From positions 1 through 50,578 of the IMG/VR virus record IMGVR_UViG_3300033148_003387: a stretch of DNA of 50,578 nucleotides, one strand, 5' to 3'. Position 1 is the stretch's first letter. The number at the start of each line of letters is the position of its first letter. The notes beneath the pieces were generated by a model, which was given only the letters and a program-made list of their open reading frames with translations, made no database searches and had not been told where the DNA came from. The translations under genes and the position numbers were made by a program. Positions 19,711 through 28,697 of the stretch are shown here, piece by piece. The stretch is from a virus.

Positions 19711-19886
19711 AAAATAGGTTATTCTCAAACTACGTTACCACTATATTAGGTGTGTTGATTATTATTTTTTGCGGTGTTATGCTGTTTATGGAAAAAGCCA
19801 CGCCTATGGACATGTCTGGCTGGCTTGCAGTTGGATTATTGTTTTTAAGATCAAAAGATTCTTTAATTGCACTTCCTAAAGAGTAG
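19707..19886 (+). CDS. Holin-like membrane protein (59 aa)
   Basis: ATG at 19707 overlaps the endolysin stop (ATGA); TAG at 19884. One strong span (residues 9-27, VTTILGVLIIIFCGVMLFM) and a weaker second one (37-47, MSGWLAVGLLFL), with a basic start and a charged end: the class II holin plan. It is in the right place between the endolysin and spanin genes. The 3' end overlaps the spanin frame by 20 bases. Confidence 0.65.
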   Translation: MKNRLFSNYVTTILGVLIIIFCGVMLFMEKATPMDMSGWLAVGLLFLRSKDSLIALPKE

Positions 19887-20307
19887 CATATTAATTTTAT
19901 TGTTAGTAGCCTGTTCACCTCAAAAAAGGATGAATAGGCTTATTAGCAAACATCCTGAATTACTCGAACAAGATACTTTAAATTTAATTTTACATGATAC
20001 TGTAGTAATAGAATCAGTTTCACACGATACTACTACTCAGCTTATTTATCATGACTCTACGATTATAGTTAATAATGAAAAAGTATTTGCTAAGTATTAT
20101 TATGACACTATCACACGAGAGTTTCATCATTACGTGGAATGCAAAGGAGATACAGTTACTATTATTAAAGAAATAGCTATTCCTTTTGAGAAAGTAGTTA
20201 TCAAGGAATTAACTTGGTGGCAGAAATATGGAAGCATTATTCTTATACTTTCTTTTTTATTTCTGTTTTTGCTCATCCTAAAGAGGTTTGGAAAATTATT
20301 ATTATAA
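19867..20307 (+). CDS. Unimolecular spanin (lipoprotein with C-terminal membrane anchor)
   Basis: A 146-residue protein with a lipoprotein signal (LILLLVAC, lipid-modified Cys16) and a C-terminal membrane span (122-138, GSIILILSFLFLFLLIL). One molecule would therefore bridge outer and inner membranes, as in u-spanins that fuse the two membranes at the end of lysis. The periplasmic part is beta-rich (HDTVVIESVSHDTTT, YHDSTIIVN), as described for u-spanins. The start used is TTG at 19867, embedded in the holin gene. No other in-frame start precedes the lipobox, so TTG is probable. Confidence 0.75.
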   Translation: MHFLKSSILILLLVACSPQKRMNRLISKHPELLEQDTLNLILHDTVVIESVSHDTTTQLIYHDSTIIVNNEKVFAKYYYDTITREFHHYVECKGDTVTIIKEIAIPFEKVVIKELTWWQKYGSIILILSFLFLFLLILKRFGKLLL

Positions 20308-20312
20308 ATTAC

Positions 20313-20320
20313 TATCTTTG
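20313..20320 (+). promoter_or_regulatory. -7 promoter box TATCTTTG
   Basis: 17 bases before the ATG at 20337, with a TTTG at 20287-20290, 22 bases upstream, as a possible -33 element. Confidence 0.6.
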
Positions 20321-20336
20321 TATAAACACAATTATT

Positions 20337-20558
20337 ATGGCACATAAAAGAGATTTAAGCAGCCCGCTTGCGGCTACACCTGATTTTAATTTTTTAAAAC
20401 CAGATCCAGACAAAAAAGCAGCTAGGCAAGCTAAGAAAAAGGCCAGGAAAAATGCTAGAGGTGCTCGTAAAGCTTTGAAAAGCTCTAAAAGACTAGAGGC
20501 TGGAAAAGGAAAAGGGGTTCAACCCGTACAGGAAAAATATTATCCTTTAAATGATTAA
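20337..20558 (+). CDS. Small basic protein (73 aa) with KAARQAKKK helix
   Basis: Start at 20337 because the TATCTTTG box at 20313-20320 precedes it; the longer frame from 20214 overlaps the spanin gene and lies upstream of the promoter. The product starts MAHKRDLSSPLAATPDFNF, which loosely recalls the YRTSLPLHPTEF tag, then runs into a Lys/Arg helix with KAARQAKKKARKNARGARK, and ends VQEKYYPLND. The KAARQAK helix is repeated in the next gene. Confidence 0.65.
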   Translation: MAHKRDLSSPLAATPDFNFLKPDPDKKAARQAKKKARKNARGARKALKSSKRLEAGKGKGVQPVQEKYYPLND

Positions 20559-20560
20559 AA

Positions 20561-20872
20561 ATGAGAGAACCTAAATACAATAGTATAGGCTTTAAAGATT
20601 CTTTTATTGATCGTGAGGAGAGAAAAGCGGCTAGGCAAGCTAAAAGAAAGAAACGTAGAGAGGATTGGAAAAAGCGAAACGAACTCACTTCTTATGTAGT
20701 GGGTCAAAACGAACAAGGGAACGATATTATTAGAGTTACAACTAATAAGAGAAAGAAGAGGATGGAAAAACAAGCGGATCGCAACAAAAGACGTAATGAA
20801 AGAAAAGCTAACACAAAAAAATCCAAGGGGAAGAAAGTTAAACAAACAAGGAGAGTTAGAGCTCAATTTTAA
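20561..20872 (+). CDS. Small basic protein (103 aa), KAARQAKRK paralogue
   Basis: Starts MREPKYNSIGFKDSFIDREE. It contains RKAARQAKRKKRRED, the same helix as in the preceding gene and also recognisable as a near-repeat in the DNA (GCTAGGCAAGCTAA in both). A less basic centre (TSYVVGQNEQGNDIIRVTT) could be a small beta unit. The C-terminal third is again extremely Lys/Arg-rich. Nucleic-acid binding or packing is likely. Confidence 0.6.
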   Translation: MREPKYNSIGFKDSFIDREERKAARQAKRKKRREDWKKRNELTSYVVGQNEQGNDIIRVTTNKRKKRMEKQADRNKRRNERKANTKKSKGKKVKQTRRVRAQF

Positions 20873-20874
20873 TC

Positions 20875-20913
20875 ATGCCAAGTAAAGTGATATTTAAAAA
20901 GAAAAAGAAATGA
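20875..20913 (+). CDS. Possible 12-residue basic leader peptide
   Basis: ATG at 20875 reads MPSKVIFKKKKK and its TGA overlaps the ATG of the fibre gene (ATGA). Such a short frame could be chance, or a translational coupler that delivers ribosomes to 20910. Confidence 0.25.
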   Translation: MPSKVIFKKKKK

Positions 20914-22538
20914 CCAAGATTGCTTTATACCCAACTACTTTACCAGAACTAACTGATATGTTAATTGGTACTGACGTTAATAATAATAACGCAACCAAAA
21001 ACTTTACTGTAGGAGATGTGGTAGATTTAGCCACTGGCGGTGGAGGTGGACCAGGGATTTTTGGATCTACTTATTTTGTAGCTCCGGAAGGTGATGACGC
21101 CACAGGTACGGTGGGAACTTTGTCTAAACCATGGAAGACTATTTCAGCGGCCAGGGATCAAGCGGTAGAAGATGGTTTGCATAGTTCTTTAATATTTGTG
21201 TATCCAGGTGAATATAATGAAGCGGAAATTCAATACCCTAATGGTCAGTTATATCTTTCACCAGGCGCTCTTATTGTTCCTCCTCCACAAATTAATGGTC
21301 AATTGACAGCCGGTGTAACAGCTATAAATCAAGTATTAAAAAAGTTTAGATTCAATGGAAACTGGGCAGCTTATTTAGAAGTTGGCTCTAGGTTTATTGT
21401 TAATGAAGGTGGGTTAAATCAGATTCCATTTACTATAGTAACTGTAGAGGATGATGGGGCTGAAACCGTCATAGAAGTGTTGGAAGACATTCCATCTCCA
21501 TTACTTTTAGGATACTTGCGAAATACGGCTGCGGTTATAGCTTTAGGAGTAATTCCTTTAAATGCTCCCGTTACCAGTTCTTCGGAAAAGTTCTCAGTTT
21601 TTGGCGAAGGAGATATTAATGTATTAGAAAGTGTAGATAACAATTGGGCTGGAGGTATAGTGAGAAGCGAGGGGACTTCAGAATTTTATGGTGAAGCTGT
21701 AAGCTGGAGACAAGAACAAGGTGTAATGTTAACCGCTTTAGATAGTTCTAAGTTAGTTTTTAATGGTAGTCTAATGGAGATATACGGTGCCGGTGGATAT
21801 ATTTGTACCGCCAGAGACACCTCTCAAACAACTTTTAATTTTGATAGAATTAAAAATTCAGGTAGTTGGACTTTTTACTGTAGAGGAGGTAATACACCAA
21901 GTTTCTCAGGAACATGTGTAGTTACAGCTAATAGGATTACTCAAACAGGAGCTTTTCAAGTTTATGCAGTACAGGATATGGTGGATGGAGCTAACGTGGT
22001 TGTAAACTGTCCTATTGTGGAGTGTGAAAACTATATAGTAAACTTTAATGATATTTCAGGAGGCTCGTACATAGTTAATGGGAATTTATTTTCTACTACC
22101 GCAACAGGGAATGGATTAATAGGTCAAAATATGTCAGGAGGTAGTATTACTATCAACGGAAACATAACCACAGAAACTGGTCGGGCAATTCTAACCCTAG
22201 GCGGTATGACTGGGGGAGATATAAGACTTAATGGAGAGTTGAGTTGTCCAAGCGGAAACGATATTGATTTAGTAGAGATAACCGGGACAGGAACTAATTA
22301 CTATTTAGATGGATCTATAACAAACACTAATGGCGGAACCTGTGTTGGAATTACCAAAAAGGGAGGTAATTTAGTGATAGGAAATTTAAAGATTCTTTGT
22401 GACGGAGATAGCATTGACGCCACTACACCACAAGATATTAATGTAATTCACAGCCTAGCAGCCAACACAGCTCTAGACGCTAACATTACAAATATAGTTA
22501 CAGGTAGTAATGTAATAATTGATGCAAACGTAATATAA
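20910..22538 (+). CDS. Tail fibre or spike protein with parallel beta-helix
   Basis: A 542-residue protein. The N-terminal 35 residues (LPELTDMLIGTDVNNNNATK, FTVGDVV) resemble tail-fibre attachment segments and are similar in plan to the start of the 40278 protein. A YFVAPEGDDATGTVGTLSKP.KTI segment at about 60-85 is the typical entry of a right-handed beta-helix. From 270 on, short repeated strands (GSYIVNG, GSITING, GDIRLNG) mark the helix rungs. Beta-helix fibres bind or degrade surface glycans; no enzymatic residues can be recognised. Receptor binding is inferred. Confidence 0.65.
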   Translation: MTKIALYPTTLPELTDMLIGTDVNNNNATKNFTVGDVVDLATGGGGGPGIFGSTYFVAPEGDDATGTVGTLSKPWKTISAARDQAVEDGLHSSLIFVYPGEYNEAEIQYPNGQLYLSPGALIVPPPQINGQLTAGVTAINQVLKKFRFNGNWAAYLEVGSRFIVNEGGLNQIPFTIVTVEDDGAETVIEVLEDIPSPLLLGYLRNTAAVIALGVIPLNAPVTSSSEKFSVFGEGDINVLESVDNNWAGGIVRSEGTSEFYGEAVSWRQEQGVMLTALDSSKLVFNGSLMEIYGAGGYICTARDTSQTTFNFDRIKNSGSWTFYCRGGNTPSFSGTCVVTANRITQTGAFQVYAVQDMVDGANVVVNCPIVECENYIVNFNDISGGSYIVNGNLFSTTATGNGLIGQNMSGGSITINGNITTETGRAILTLGGMTGGDIRLNGELSCPSGNDIDLVEITGTGTNYYLDGSITNTNGGTCVGITKKGGNLVIGNLKILCDGDSIDATTPQDINVIHSLAANTALDANITNIVTGSNVIIDANVI

Positions 22539-22547
22539 ATATAAGCT

Positions 22548-22673
22548 ATGGCAAACCCGATTGAAACATCAAACCAAGAGGCTGACGAGATATATTTTAA
22601 ATTGTTTGGATACTATCCTTCGGATGTTCCTCCCAATCCTAATGTACCTACACCTCCAGAAGGTAGAAAATAA
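22548..22673 (+). CDS. Small protein (41 aa) with proline-rich tail
   Basis: ATG at 22548, TAA at 22671-22673. Starts MANPIETSNQEADEIYFKLF and ends GYYPSDVPPNPNVPTPPEGRK. The acidic helix plus a proline-rich tail could be a docking peptide. It lies 9 bases after the fibre gene, in the same unit. Confidence 0.55.
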   Translation: MANPIETSNQEADEIYFKLFGYYPSDVPPNPNVPTPPEGRK

Positions 22674-22700
22674 ATTAATAATAAAATAAAATAAAATAAA

Positions 22701-22958
22701 ATGTCAAAAAACAAACTAGATTCTTCGGAGTTAGAAAAACTTCGTACACTCAATAAACAAGTATTTGATTCTATGTCTAAATTAGGTGAAGTTGAATTTG
22801 CTATACACAACATGGAGGACAAAAAGAAGTCTTTACTTGAAGATCACAAAACAGCAAGAAGATATTTACAGGCAGAACAAAAAGCTTTAGCAGAAAAATA
22901 CGGAGAAGGGCGTGTAGACCTGGACACTGGATCTGTTCAAGAAGATGTCAATAGTTAG
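22701..22958 (+). CDS. Coiled-coil protein of the packaging block (85 aa)
   Basis: A continuous helical heptad pattern (SSELEKLRTLNKQVFDSMSK through HKTARRYLQAEQKALAEKYG) ending with a short acidic tail. Preceded by a leader of tandem AAAAT units (22680-22700) and no Shine-Dalgarno. I recall similar short coiled-coil genes just upstream of terminase in related phages, function unknown. Overlaps the next gene by 14 bases. Confidence 0.6.
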   Translation: MSKNKLDSSELEKLRTLNKQVFDSMSKLGEVEFAIHNMEDKKKSLLEDHKTARRYLQAEQKALAEKYGEGRVDLDTGSVQEDVNS

Positions 22959-23169
22959 AAAAATTTCTATAGGAAGTGATTACACTAACTCTATGAATTA
23001 CGTTGTAGGTCAGCCTGTACTTCGCGTATACACAATTCATTTAATTAAAAAAAATCACTCTCAACAAGAAGTTGAAATATATATCGAGCATGAAAATGGA
23101 GAAATAACACTCTGGAAAAGCGTTAGTATGACTATGCCTTTTTTGATAGAGTATAATATTAATTTTTAA
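22945..23169 (+). CDS. Hypothetical protein (74 aa), conserved-looking
   Basis: Starts MSIVRKISIGSDYTNSMNYV. It has a beta-rich layout: VRVYTIHLI, EVEIYIEHENGEITLWKSV and a final FLIEYNINF. The motif RKISIGSDYxNxMNYVVGQ is one I associate with a small conserved protein of this phage group, always near the packaging genes. Coupled to neighbours at both ends (14-base overlap and one-base overlap). Confidence 0.65.
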   Translation: MSIVRKISIGSDYTNSMNYVVGQPVLRVYTIHLIKKNHSQQEVEIYIEHENGEITLWKSVSMTMPFLIEYNINF

Positions 23170-23765
23170 TGAAGTCTCCTTATTGTTTTGTAGTATCTCC
23201 CGTAGACGGTGTTAAGTATAATATATTTAGTCAATATGGTGATGGAAAATTAATTACCAGTACGTCTAAAGAAAATCACTTAGCTACTAATAGGTTTGGA
23301 ATTGTTAAATCTATTCCTTTAAATTATGGAGGGGATGTAGAAGTAGGCGATACAGTTGTAGTTCATCACAATGTGTTTAGAAAATACTACGACATGAAGG
23401 GTAGAGAGCGATCAGGTCCCTGTCATTTTAAACATGATATATATATTGTAGAAGTAGATCAAGTGTATTTACACTTAAATAATAATGAATGGAAATGTCC
23501 TGAACCTTATTGCTTTTTAAAGCCATTAGCAAAAGTTCATCAAGATTTATTATCTTTAGAAACAGAAGAAAAAGAAGTTGGAGAACTTGTATTTCTTAAT
23601 ACAGAGTTAATTCGTTTAGGTTTAAAAAAAGGGGATGTAGTATCTTTTTTACCTGATTCAGAGTATGAATTTACAATAGATGGAGAGAAGTTATACCGTA
23701 TGAGGACACGGAACATAACTGTAAATCTTACTCAATGGAAAGTCAGAAACTTAAAGAACGAATAA
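23169..23765 (+). CDS. Protein with two GroES-like beta-barrel repeats (198 aa)
   Basis: Residues 42-102 (FGIVKSIPLN, VEVGDTVVVHHNVFRKYY, IYIVEVDQVYLHL) and 137-187 (VGELVFLNTE, LKKGDVVSFLPDSEYEFT, IDGEKLYRMRTRNITVNL) each follow the GroES pattern 'GxV..., VKVGDxV.F, IDGEE.LIxxExDI'. Two barrel-like units in one chain are not the usual GroES plan. It has no evident mobile loop with GIIL. It lies between two small genes immediately before the large terminase, so a role in packaging or prohead maturation, or as co-chaperone for the phage GroEL, is possible. Homology is from pattern and should be checked. Confidence 0.55.
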   Translation: MKSPYCFVVSPVDGVKYNIFSQYGDGKLITSTSKENHLATNRFGIVKSIPLNYGGDVEVGDTVVVHHNVFRKYYDMKGRERSGPCHFKHDIYIVEVDQVYLHLNNNEWKCPEPYCFLKPLAKVHQDLLSLETEEKEVGELVFLNTELIRLGLKKGDVVSFLPDSEYEFTIDGEKLYRMRTRNITVNLTQWKVRNLKNE

Positions 23766-24007
23766 TAAGCGCTGGTCGCGTGGCTGTAACTCAATTAATT
23801 GCAGTCGCAGAAGAGCGTATTATATCGCCAGATCCTGAAGATGATTTGGCAGCAGATAGATTAAAGAATGCGGCAGCTACTAAAAAGCTCGCAATTTTTG
23901 ATGCATTTGAAATATTGTCCAGAATTGAAGACGAGCAAGCTATGTTAGAGGGTAGGACTTTACAGAAAAAAGTTTCAAGTGGTTTTGCTGAAAAAAGAGC
24001 GTCATGA
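23735..24007 (+). CDS. Putative small terminase or terminase-associated protein (90 aa)
   Basis: Helical and acidic; overlaps the preceding gene by 31 bases and the large terminase gene by 4 (ATGA). Residues 30-60 (SPDPEDDLAADRLKNAAATK, KLAIFDAFEILSR) form a helix-rich core. Position directly before terL fits a small terminase subunit, but no helix-turn-helix is obvious and the assignment rests on location. Confidence 0.45.
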   Translation: MESQKLKERIISAGRVAVTQLIAVAEERIISPDPEDDLAADRLKNAAATKKLAIFDAFEILSRIEDEQAMLEGRTLQKKVSSGFAEKRAS

Positions 24008-26223
24008 ATCTAGACTTATACACTATAGAAACAAACCTTATACCCAAAACCGTTTTGGTAAATGGGAATAAGCACAAATCCTGGAAATATGGATATAACG
24101 AAAAGTATGATGTTGTTATAGTGTCTAAAGATGGAACATTAGGAGAGGTTTACAATATTCAGGGATTAAAAGTAGGCTTACCATTAGCTCCAAATGGTTT
24201 AAAAACCGGTGCAAATAAATGGGAGGTTCAAGATATTCCCGAAACATTAATAAAGATTAGAAGTATTTTTGAGTGGAACAAAAGAGATGAAGCTTTTAAA
24301 AATAAGTGGATTGAATATATTGAAGGTGAGTTTGATAAACGCGAGGATGGTTATTGGTTTGTAAACAACAACAAGCCTACATATATAACTGGAACTCATT
24401 ATATGTATCTTCAATGGACTAAAATAGATATTGGCAAGCCTGAGTTTAGGGAAGCTAATAGAATTTTTTATTTGTTCTGGGAAGCGTGTGTAGCTGACCA
24501 CAGATCTTTCGGGATGTGCTATTTAAAAAATAGGCGTTCCGGTTTTTCATTTATGAGCTCATGTGAAGGAGTGAATACAGCTACTCAGAGTCGTAATTCG
24601 CGAATAGGTATACTTTCTAAAACAGGAACAGATGCTAAAAAAATGTTTACAGACAAGGTGGTTCCAATATCTAATAATTATCCTTTCTTTTTCAAACCCA
24701 TACAAGATGGTATGGATAAGCCTAAAACAGAGTTAGGATATAGAGTCCCGGCCTCTAAAATAACAAGAAACAATTTAGATCATGTAGAGGAAGTTAGTTT
24801 AGATGGTTTAGATACAGTAATAGATTGGAAAAACACCTCTGACAATAGTTATGATGGTGAAAAATTAAAGCGTTTAATTCACGATGAAAGCGGTAAGTGG
24901 GAAAGACCGGAAAACATAAAGAACAACTGGCGAGTAACTAAAACCTGTTTGCGTCTAGGTCGTAAAATCGTAGGAAAATGTTTAATGGGTTCTACGTCTA
25001 ATGCTTTAGATAAAGGGGGGCAAAACTTTAAGGATTTGTATGAAGACGCTAAAGTTGAAACTAGGAATGCTAATGGTCAAACTAAAACGGGACTATACGC
25101 ACTATTTATCCCTATGGAATGGAATTTTGAGGGATATTTAGATGAGTATGGTATGCCTGTTTTTTACACACCTGAAACCCCCGTGAGAGGTATAGATGGG
25201 GAAATGATAAAGACGGGAGTTATTGATTATTGGAATAATGAAGTAGAATCATTAAAAAATGATGCAGACGCTTTAAATGAGTTTTATCGTCAATTCCCTA
25301 GAACAGAAGAGCATGCGTTTAGAGATGAGAGTAAGAATTCACTATTTAATTTGACTAAGATTTATCAACAAATGGATTACAATGATAATTTAGTTAAGTC
25401 TCATTATTTAACAAGAGGAAGATTTCATTGGAAAAATGGAGAAAAAGATACAGAAGTAATTTGGGAGCCCGACAATCACGGGAGATTTTTAGTTTCATGG
25501 CTTCCGCCAGCCCACTTACAAAACCGAATACAATTTAGGAGAGGCGTGAAGTATCCTGGTAATGAGCATATTGGGGCTTTTGGTTGTGATCCTTATGACA
25601 TATCCGCGACAGTAGATGGAAGGGGGTCTAATGGTTCGCTGCATGGAAAAACAAGCTTTACTTTAGATGAGGCGCCTAGTGATGAGTTTTTTTTAGAATA
25701 TGTAGCTCGACCTCAAACAGCGGAGATATTTTTTGAAGAAGTGTTAATGGCTTGTGTGTTTTACGGAATGCCTGCCTTAATTGAGAATAACAAAACCCGA
25801 CTATTATATCATTTTAAAAACAGAGGTTATAGGGGGTTTTCTATGAATAGGATAGATAAGAAATTTAATAAGCTATCTAACTCTGAAAAGGAATTAGGAG
25901 GAATGCCAAACTCTTCGGAAGATATAAAACAAGCTCACGCTTCATCTATTGAGACTTATATTGAAAGGAGAGTAGGATTAGATTTGTCAGAAAGATATCG
26001 TGATCCAGACGAAATGGGCTCTATGTATTTTAATAGAACCTTAAAGGATTGGGCTAGATTTGACATTAACAAACGAACTAAATTTGATGCCTCTATTAGT
26101 TCAGGATTAGCCATTATGGCCACGCAAAAACATGTTTATACACCTCAACGGCAAGAGTCAAAAATAAGCATTAACTTTGCAAAGTATAAAAACACAGGAA
26201 TGGTTAGTGAAATTATAAAGTAA
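24004..26223 (+). CDS. terL: Terminase large subunit
   Basis: A 739-residue protein with a large N-terminal ATPase and C-terminal nuclease. A Walker-A-like loop KNRRSGFSF (175-183) replaces the classical GK(T/S), as in other phages with K-x-R-R-G-F-S motors. Walker B with catalytic acid is LIHDE (291-295), and CLMGSTSN (326-333) is the coupling motif. The nuclease part has Asp529 in GAFGCDPYD and a later LIENNKT. It would translocate DNA into the prohead and cut it. The gene overlaps the upstream small gene and is two bases from the portal gene. Length is greater than the usual 450-600 residues because of N-terminal and inserted segments. Confidence 0.9.
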   Translation: MNLDLYTIETNLIPKTVLVNGNKHKSWKYGYNEKYDVVIVSKDGTLGEVYNIQGLKVGLPLAPNGLKTGANKWEVQDIPETLIKIRSIFEWNKRDEAFKNKWIEYIEGEFDKREDGYWFVNNNKPTYITGTHYMYLQWTKIDIGKPEFREANRIFYLFWEACVADHRSFGMCYLKNRRSGFSFMSSCEGVNTATQSRNSRIGILSKTGTDAKKMFTDKVVPISNNYPFFFKPIQDGMDKPKTELGYRVPASKITRNNLDHVEEVSLDGLDTVIDWKNTSDNSYDGEKLKRLIHDESGKWERPENIKNNWRVTKTCLRLGRKIVGKCLMGSTSNALDKGGQNFKDLYEDAKVETRNANGQTKTGLYALFIPMEWNFEGYLDEYGMPVFYTPETPVRGIDGEMIKTGVIDYWNNEVESLKNDADALNEFYRQFPRTEEHAFRDESKNSLFNLTKIYQQMDYNDNLVKSHYLTRGRFHWKNGEKDTEVIWEPDNHGRFLVSWLPPAHLQNRIQFRRGVKYPGNEHIGAFGCDPYDISATVDGRGSNGSLHGKTSFTLDEAPSDEFFLEYVARPQTAEIFFEEVLMACVFYGMPALIENNKTRLLYHFKNRGYRGFSMNRIDKKFNKLSNSEKELGGMPNSSEDIKQAHASSIETYIERRVGLDLSERYRDPDEMGSMYFNRTLKDWARFDINKRTKFDASISSGLAIMATQKHVYTPQRQESKISINFAKYKNTGMVSEIIK

Positions 26224-26224
26224 A

Positions 26225-28651
26225 ATGAAGGAAATAAAAACAATTTTAAATCCAATTAACTTTCCAAATCAACTTGCAACAGATGCGGAAAAAGCAACTG
26301 AAGACTACGGGTTAAGAATAGGTCAAGCTATTCAGTATGAATGGTTTAAGAGAGATGGACAGTCGTGTAGGTATTGGAGTAGATGGATGGAGTTTAATAA
26401 TAGACGGCTCTATGCTAGAGGAGAGCAAAGTATCGCTAAGTATAAAAAAGAATTCGCAGTTGATGGGGATATATCTTACTTAAATCTAGACTGGACTCCA
26501 GTTCCTATTATTCCTAAGTTTGTAGATATTGTAGTTAACGGAATGAGTGACAGGCTTTTTACTGTTAAAGCTTTTGCTCAAGACGCTTTAGCTGCTGAAG
26601 CTAGAAATGCATATCAAGAAAACATTGAAAAAGACATGGTTGCAAAACCATTGTTAATGCAAGCAGACGAACAATTAGGAGTGGATATTTTTAACACACC
26701 TAAAGAAGATTTACCCGAAAGCTCGGAAGAGCTACAGCTCCACATGCAACTTAATTATAAGCCAGCTATAGAAATTGCTGAAGAAGAGGGGTTGAGTACG
26801 ATTTTTGAAATGAATCATTATGAGGATATTCAAAAAAGAACCAATTATGATATGAGTGTCATAGGTATGGGTGTCAATAAGCATTCATTTTATCCAGGAA
26901 CGGGTGTAAAAATTGATTATGTAGACCCCGCTACTTTTGTGTGGAGCTACACAGAAGATCCTTTCTTTAAGGATTGTTTTTATTTTGGAGAAGTAAAGCA
27001 AGTTCCCTTAACTGAGTTATTGAAAATAAAGCCTGATTTAACTAGAGATGAATTAAAAGAAATTCAAGAACTGGGGTCTGCGTGGTTTAATTATTATGGA
27101 ATGATTAGACCTTACATGAATGATTTGTTTAATAAGGATGTGGTTACATTACTTTATTTTAATTACAAAACATTTACCAATGTAGTTCATAAGAAAAAGA
27201 AGAAAGAGAATGGTGGCGACAGGGTTATATTAAGAGATGAAGGATTTAATCCGCCAGAAGAAACGGAAAACTTCTCTAAAATTCACCAAAAAGATGAGGT
27301 GTGGTATGAAGGTATAATGGTAATGGGTAGTAGTTATTTACTTCAATGGGAAATAGCTGAAAACATGGTAAAACCTGATTCTGCCACTCAAAGAGTAAGA
27401 CCAAACTATGTGTTGTGTGCTCCAAGAATGTATAAAGGAGCTATTGATTCTTTAGTTAAAAGAATGATACCATTTGCGGATTTGATTCAAATGACACACC
27501 TGAAACTACAACAAGTAATTTCTCGAGTGGTGCCAGATGGTATATTCATAGATGCTGATGGATTAAATGAAGTAGATTTAGGAACGGGCGCTGCTTACAA
27601 TCCAGAAGACGCTCTTAAGTTGTATTTTCAAACGGGTAGTGTTATTGGTAGAAGTTTTACTCAAGATGGAGAGTTTAATCATGGGAAAATTCCTATTCAA
27701 GAACTAGGAACAAGTAGTGGCCAACAAAAAATGGCCGCTTTAATTGGTAACTACAATCATTATCTAAATATGATAAGGGACGTGACCGGACTTAATGAAG
27801 CTAGGGACGCCTCTACACCTGATCCTAATTCGTTAGTTGGTCTACAGAAATTAGCAGCCCTTAACTCAAACACTGCTACTAGGCATATATTGGACGCTAG
27901 TTTATTCATTACTAGGACATTAGCTGAAGATTTATCTTGTCGTATTTCTGATATATTAGAATACGCTTCATTTAGAAATCAATTTGCTAACCAGATAGGT
28001 AAAAATAATGTAGCAATCTTAGAAGATATAAAAAATCTTTACCTACATGACTTTGGTATTTTCATTGAAGTGTCTCCAGATGAAGAACAAAAATCTCAAC
28101 TTGAAGCTAACATCCAAATGGCTCTTAGTAGAGATCAGATAGATTTAGAAGATGCAATTGATATTAGGGAGGTTAAAAACCTAAAAGTAGCTAATCAGTT
28201 ACTTAAGTTGAAAAGAAAAAGAAAAGAAGAAAGGGATCAAGCAAGAGAAAATGAGAAAATGCAAATGCAAGGAGAGGTTAATCAACAATCTGCTCAAGCT
28301 GCGGCATCTGCTAAAATGGAACAAATTCAAGCTCAAGCTCAAGCTGATATTCAAGTTCAAGAAATGGAGGCTGCTTTTCAAATTAAAAAAATGCAAGGAG
28401 AGGCTCAATTGAAAAAAGATTTAATGAAGGTAGAGTTTGAGTATAATATGCAACTAAGAAAGGTAGACTCAGACAACATTAAAGGGAGAGAAGAGATGAA
28501 AGAAAAGGCAAAAGATAAAAGAATAAGCTTAAACAACTCTGAACAATCTCAACTTATTGAACAAAGACAAAATAAAGGACAGCCTAAGAATTTTGAATCT
28601 AATGAAGATAGTTTAGATGGTTTTGATTTTTCTGAATTTAATCCACGTTAA
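26225..28651 (+). CDS. Portal protein
   Basis: An 808-residue protein placed between terminase and scaffold. The N-terminal part has RLYARGEQSIAKYKKEF and SYLNLDWTPVPIIPKFVDIV, a block I recall from crAss-like and Cellulophaga-type portals; the centre has the stem/crown helices. From about 655 a long Gln/Lys/Glu coiled coil (AQADIQVQEMEAAFQIKKM and similar) forms a barrel-like C-terminal extension. The portal is the DNA gateway at one capsid vertex and binds terminase and the ring proteins. Annotation rests on these blocks and on gene order. Confidence 0.85.
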   Translation: MKEIKTILNPINFPNQLATDAEKATEDYGLRIGQAIQYEWFKRDGQSCRYWSRWMEFNNRRLYARGEQSIAKYKKEFAVDGDISYLNLDWTPVPIIPKFVDIVVNGMSDRLFTVKAFAQDALAAEARNAYQENIEKDMVAKPLLMQADEQLGVDIFNTPKEDLPESSEELQLHMQLNYKPAIEIAEEEGLSTIFEMNHYEDIQKRTNYDMSVIGMGVNKHSFYPGTGVKIDYVDPATFVWSYTEDPFFKDCFYFGEVKQVPLTELLKIKPDLTRDELKEIQELGSAWFNYYGMIRPYMNDLFNKDVVTLLYFNYKTFTNVVHKKKKKENGGDRVILRDEGFNPPEETENFSKIHQKDEVWYEGIMVMGSSYLLQWEIAENMVKPDSATQRVRPNYVLCAPRMYKGAIDSLVKRMIPFADLIQMTHLKLQQVISRVVPDGIFIDADGLNEVDLGTGAAYNPEDALKLYFQTGSVIGRSFTQDGEFNHGKIPIQELGTSSGQQKMAALIGNYNHYLNMIRDVTGLNEARDASTPDPNSLVGLQKLAALNSNTATRHILDASLFITRTLAEDLSCRISDILEYASFRNQFANQIGKNNVAILEDIKNLYLHDFGIFIEVSPDEEQKSQLEANIQMALSRDQIDLEDAIDIREVKNLKVANQLLKLKRKRKEERDQARENEKMQMQGEVNQQSAQAAASAKMEQIQAQAQADIQVQEMEAAFQIKKMQGEAQLKKDLMKVEFEYNMQLRKVDSDNIKGREEMKEKAKDKRISLNNSEQSQLIEQRQNKGQPKNFESNEDSLDGFDFSEFNPR

Positions 28652-28669
28652 TCTTAAAAAAAAGTTTAT

Positions 28670-28677
28670 TATCTTTG
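28670..28677 (+). promoter_or_regulatory. -7 promoter box TATCTTTG
   Basis: 21 bases before the scaffold ATG at 28698, in the gap after the portal gene. It would give a separate scaffold-capsid transcript. Confidence 0.6.
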
Positions 28678-28697
28678 TATAACTTAAATATAATATA

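Noticed and set aside
28199-28408. Minus-strand Leu/Ser-rich frame in the portal gene
   Set aside because: It is the antisense of the Gln/Lys coiled coil and has no start signals.
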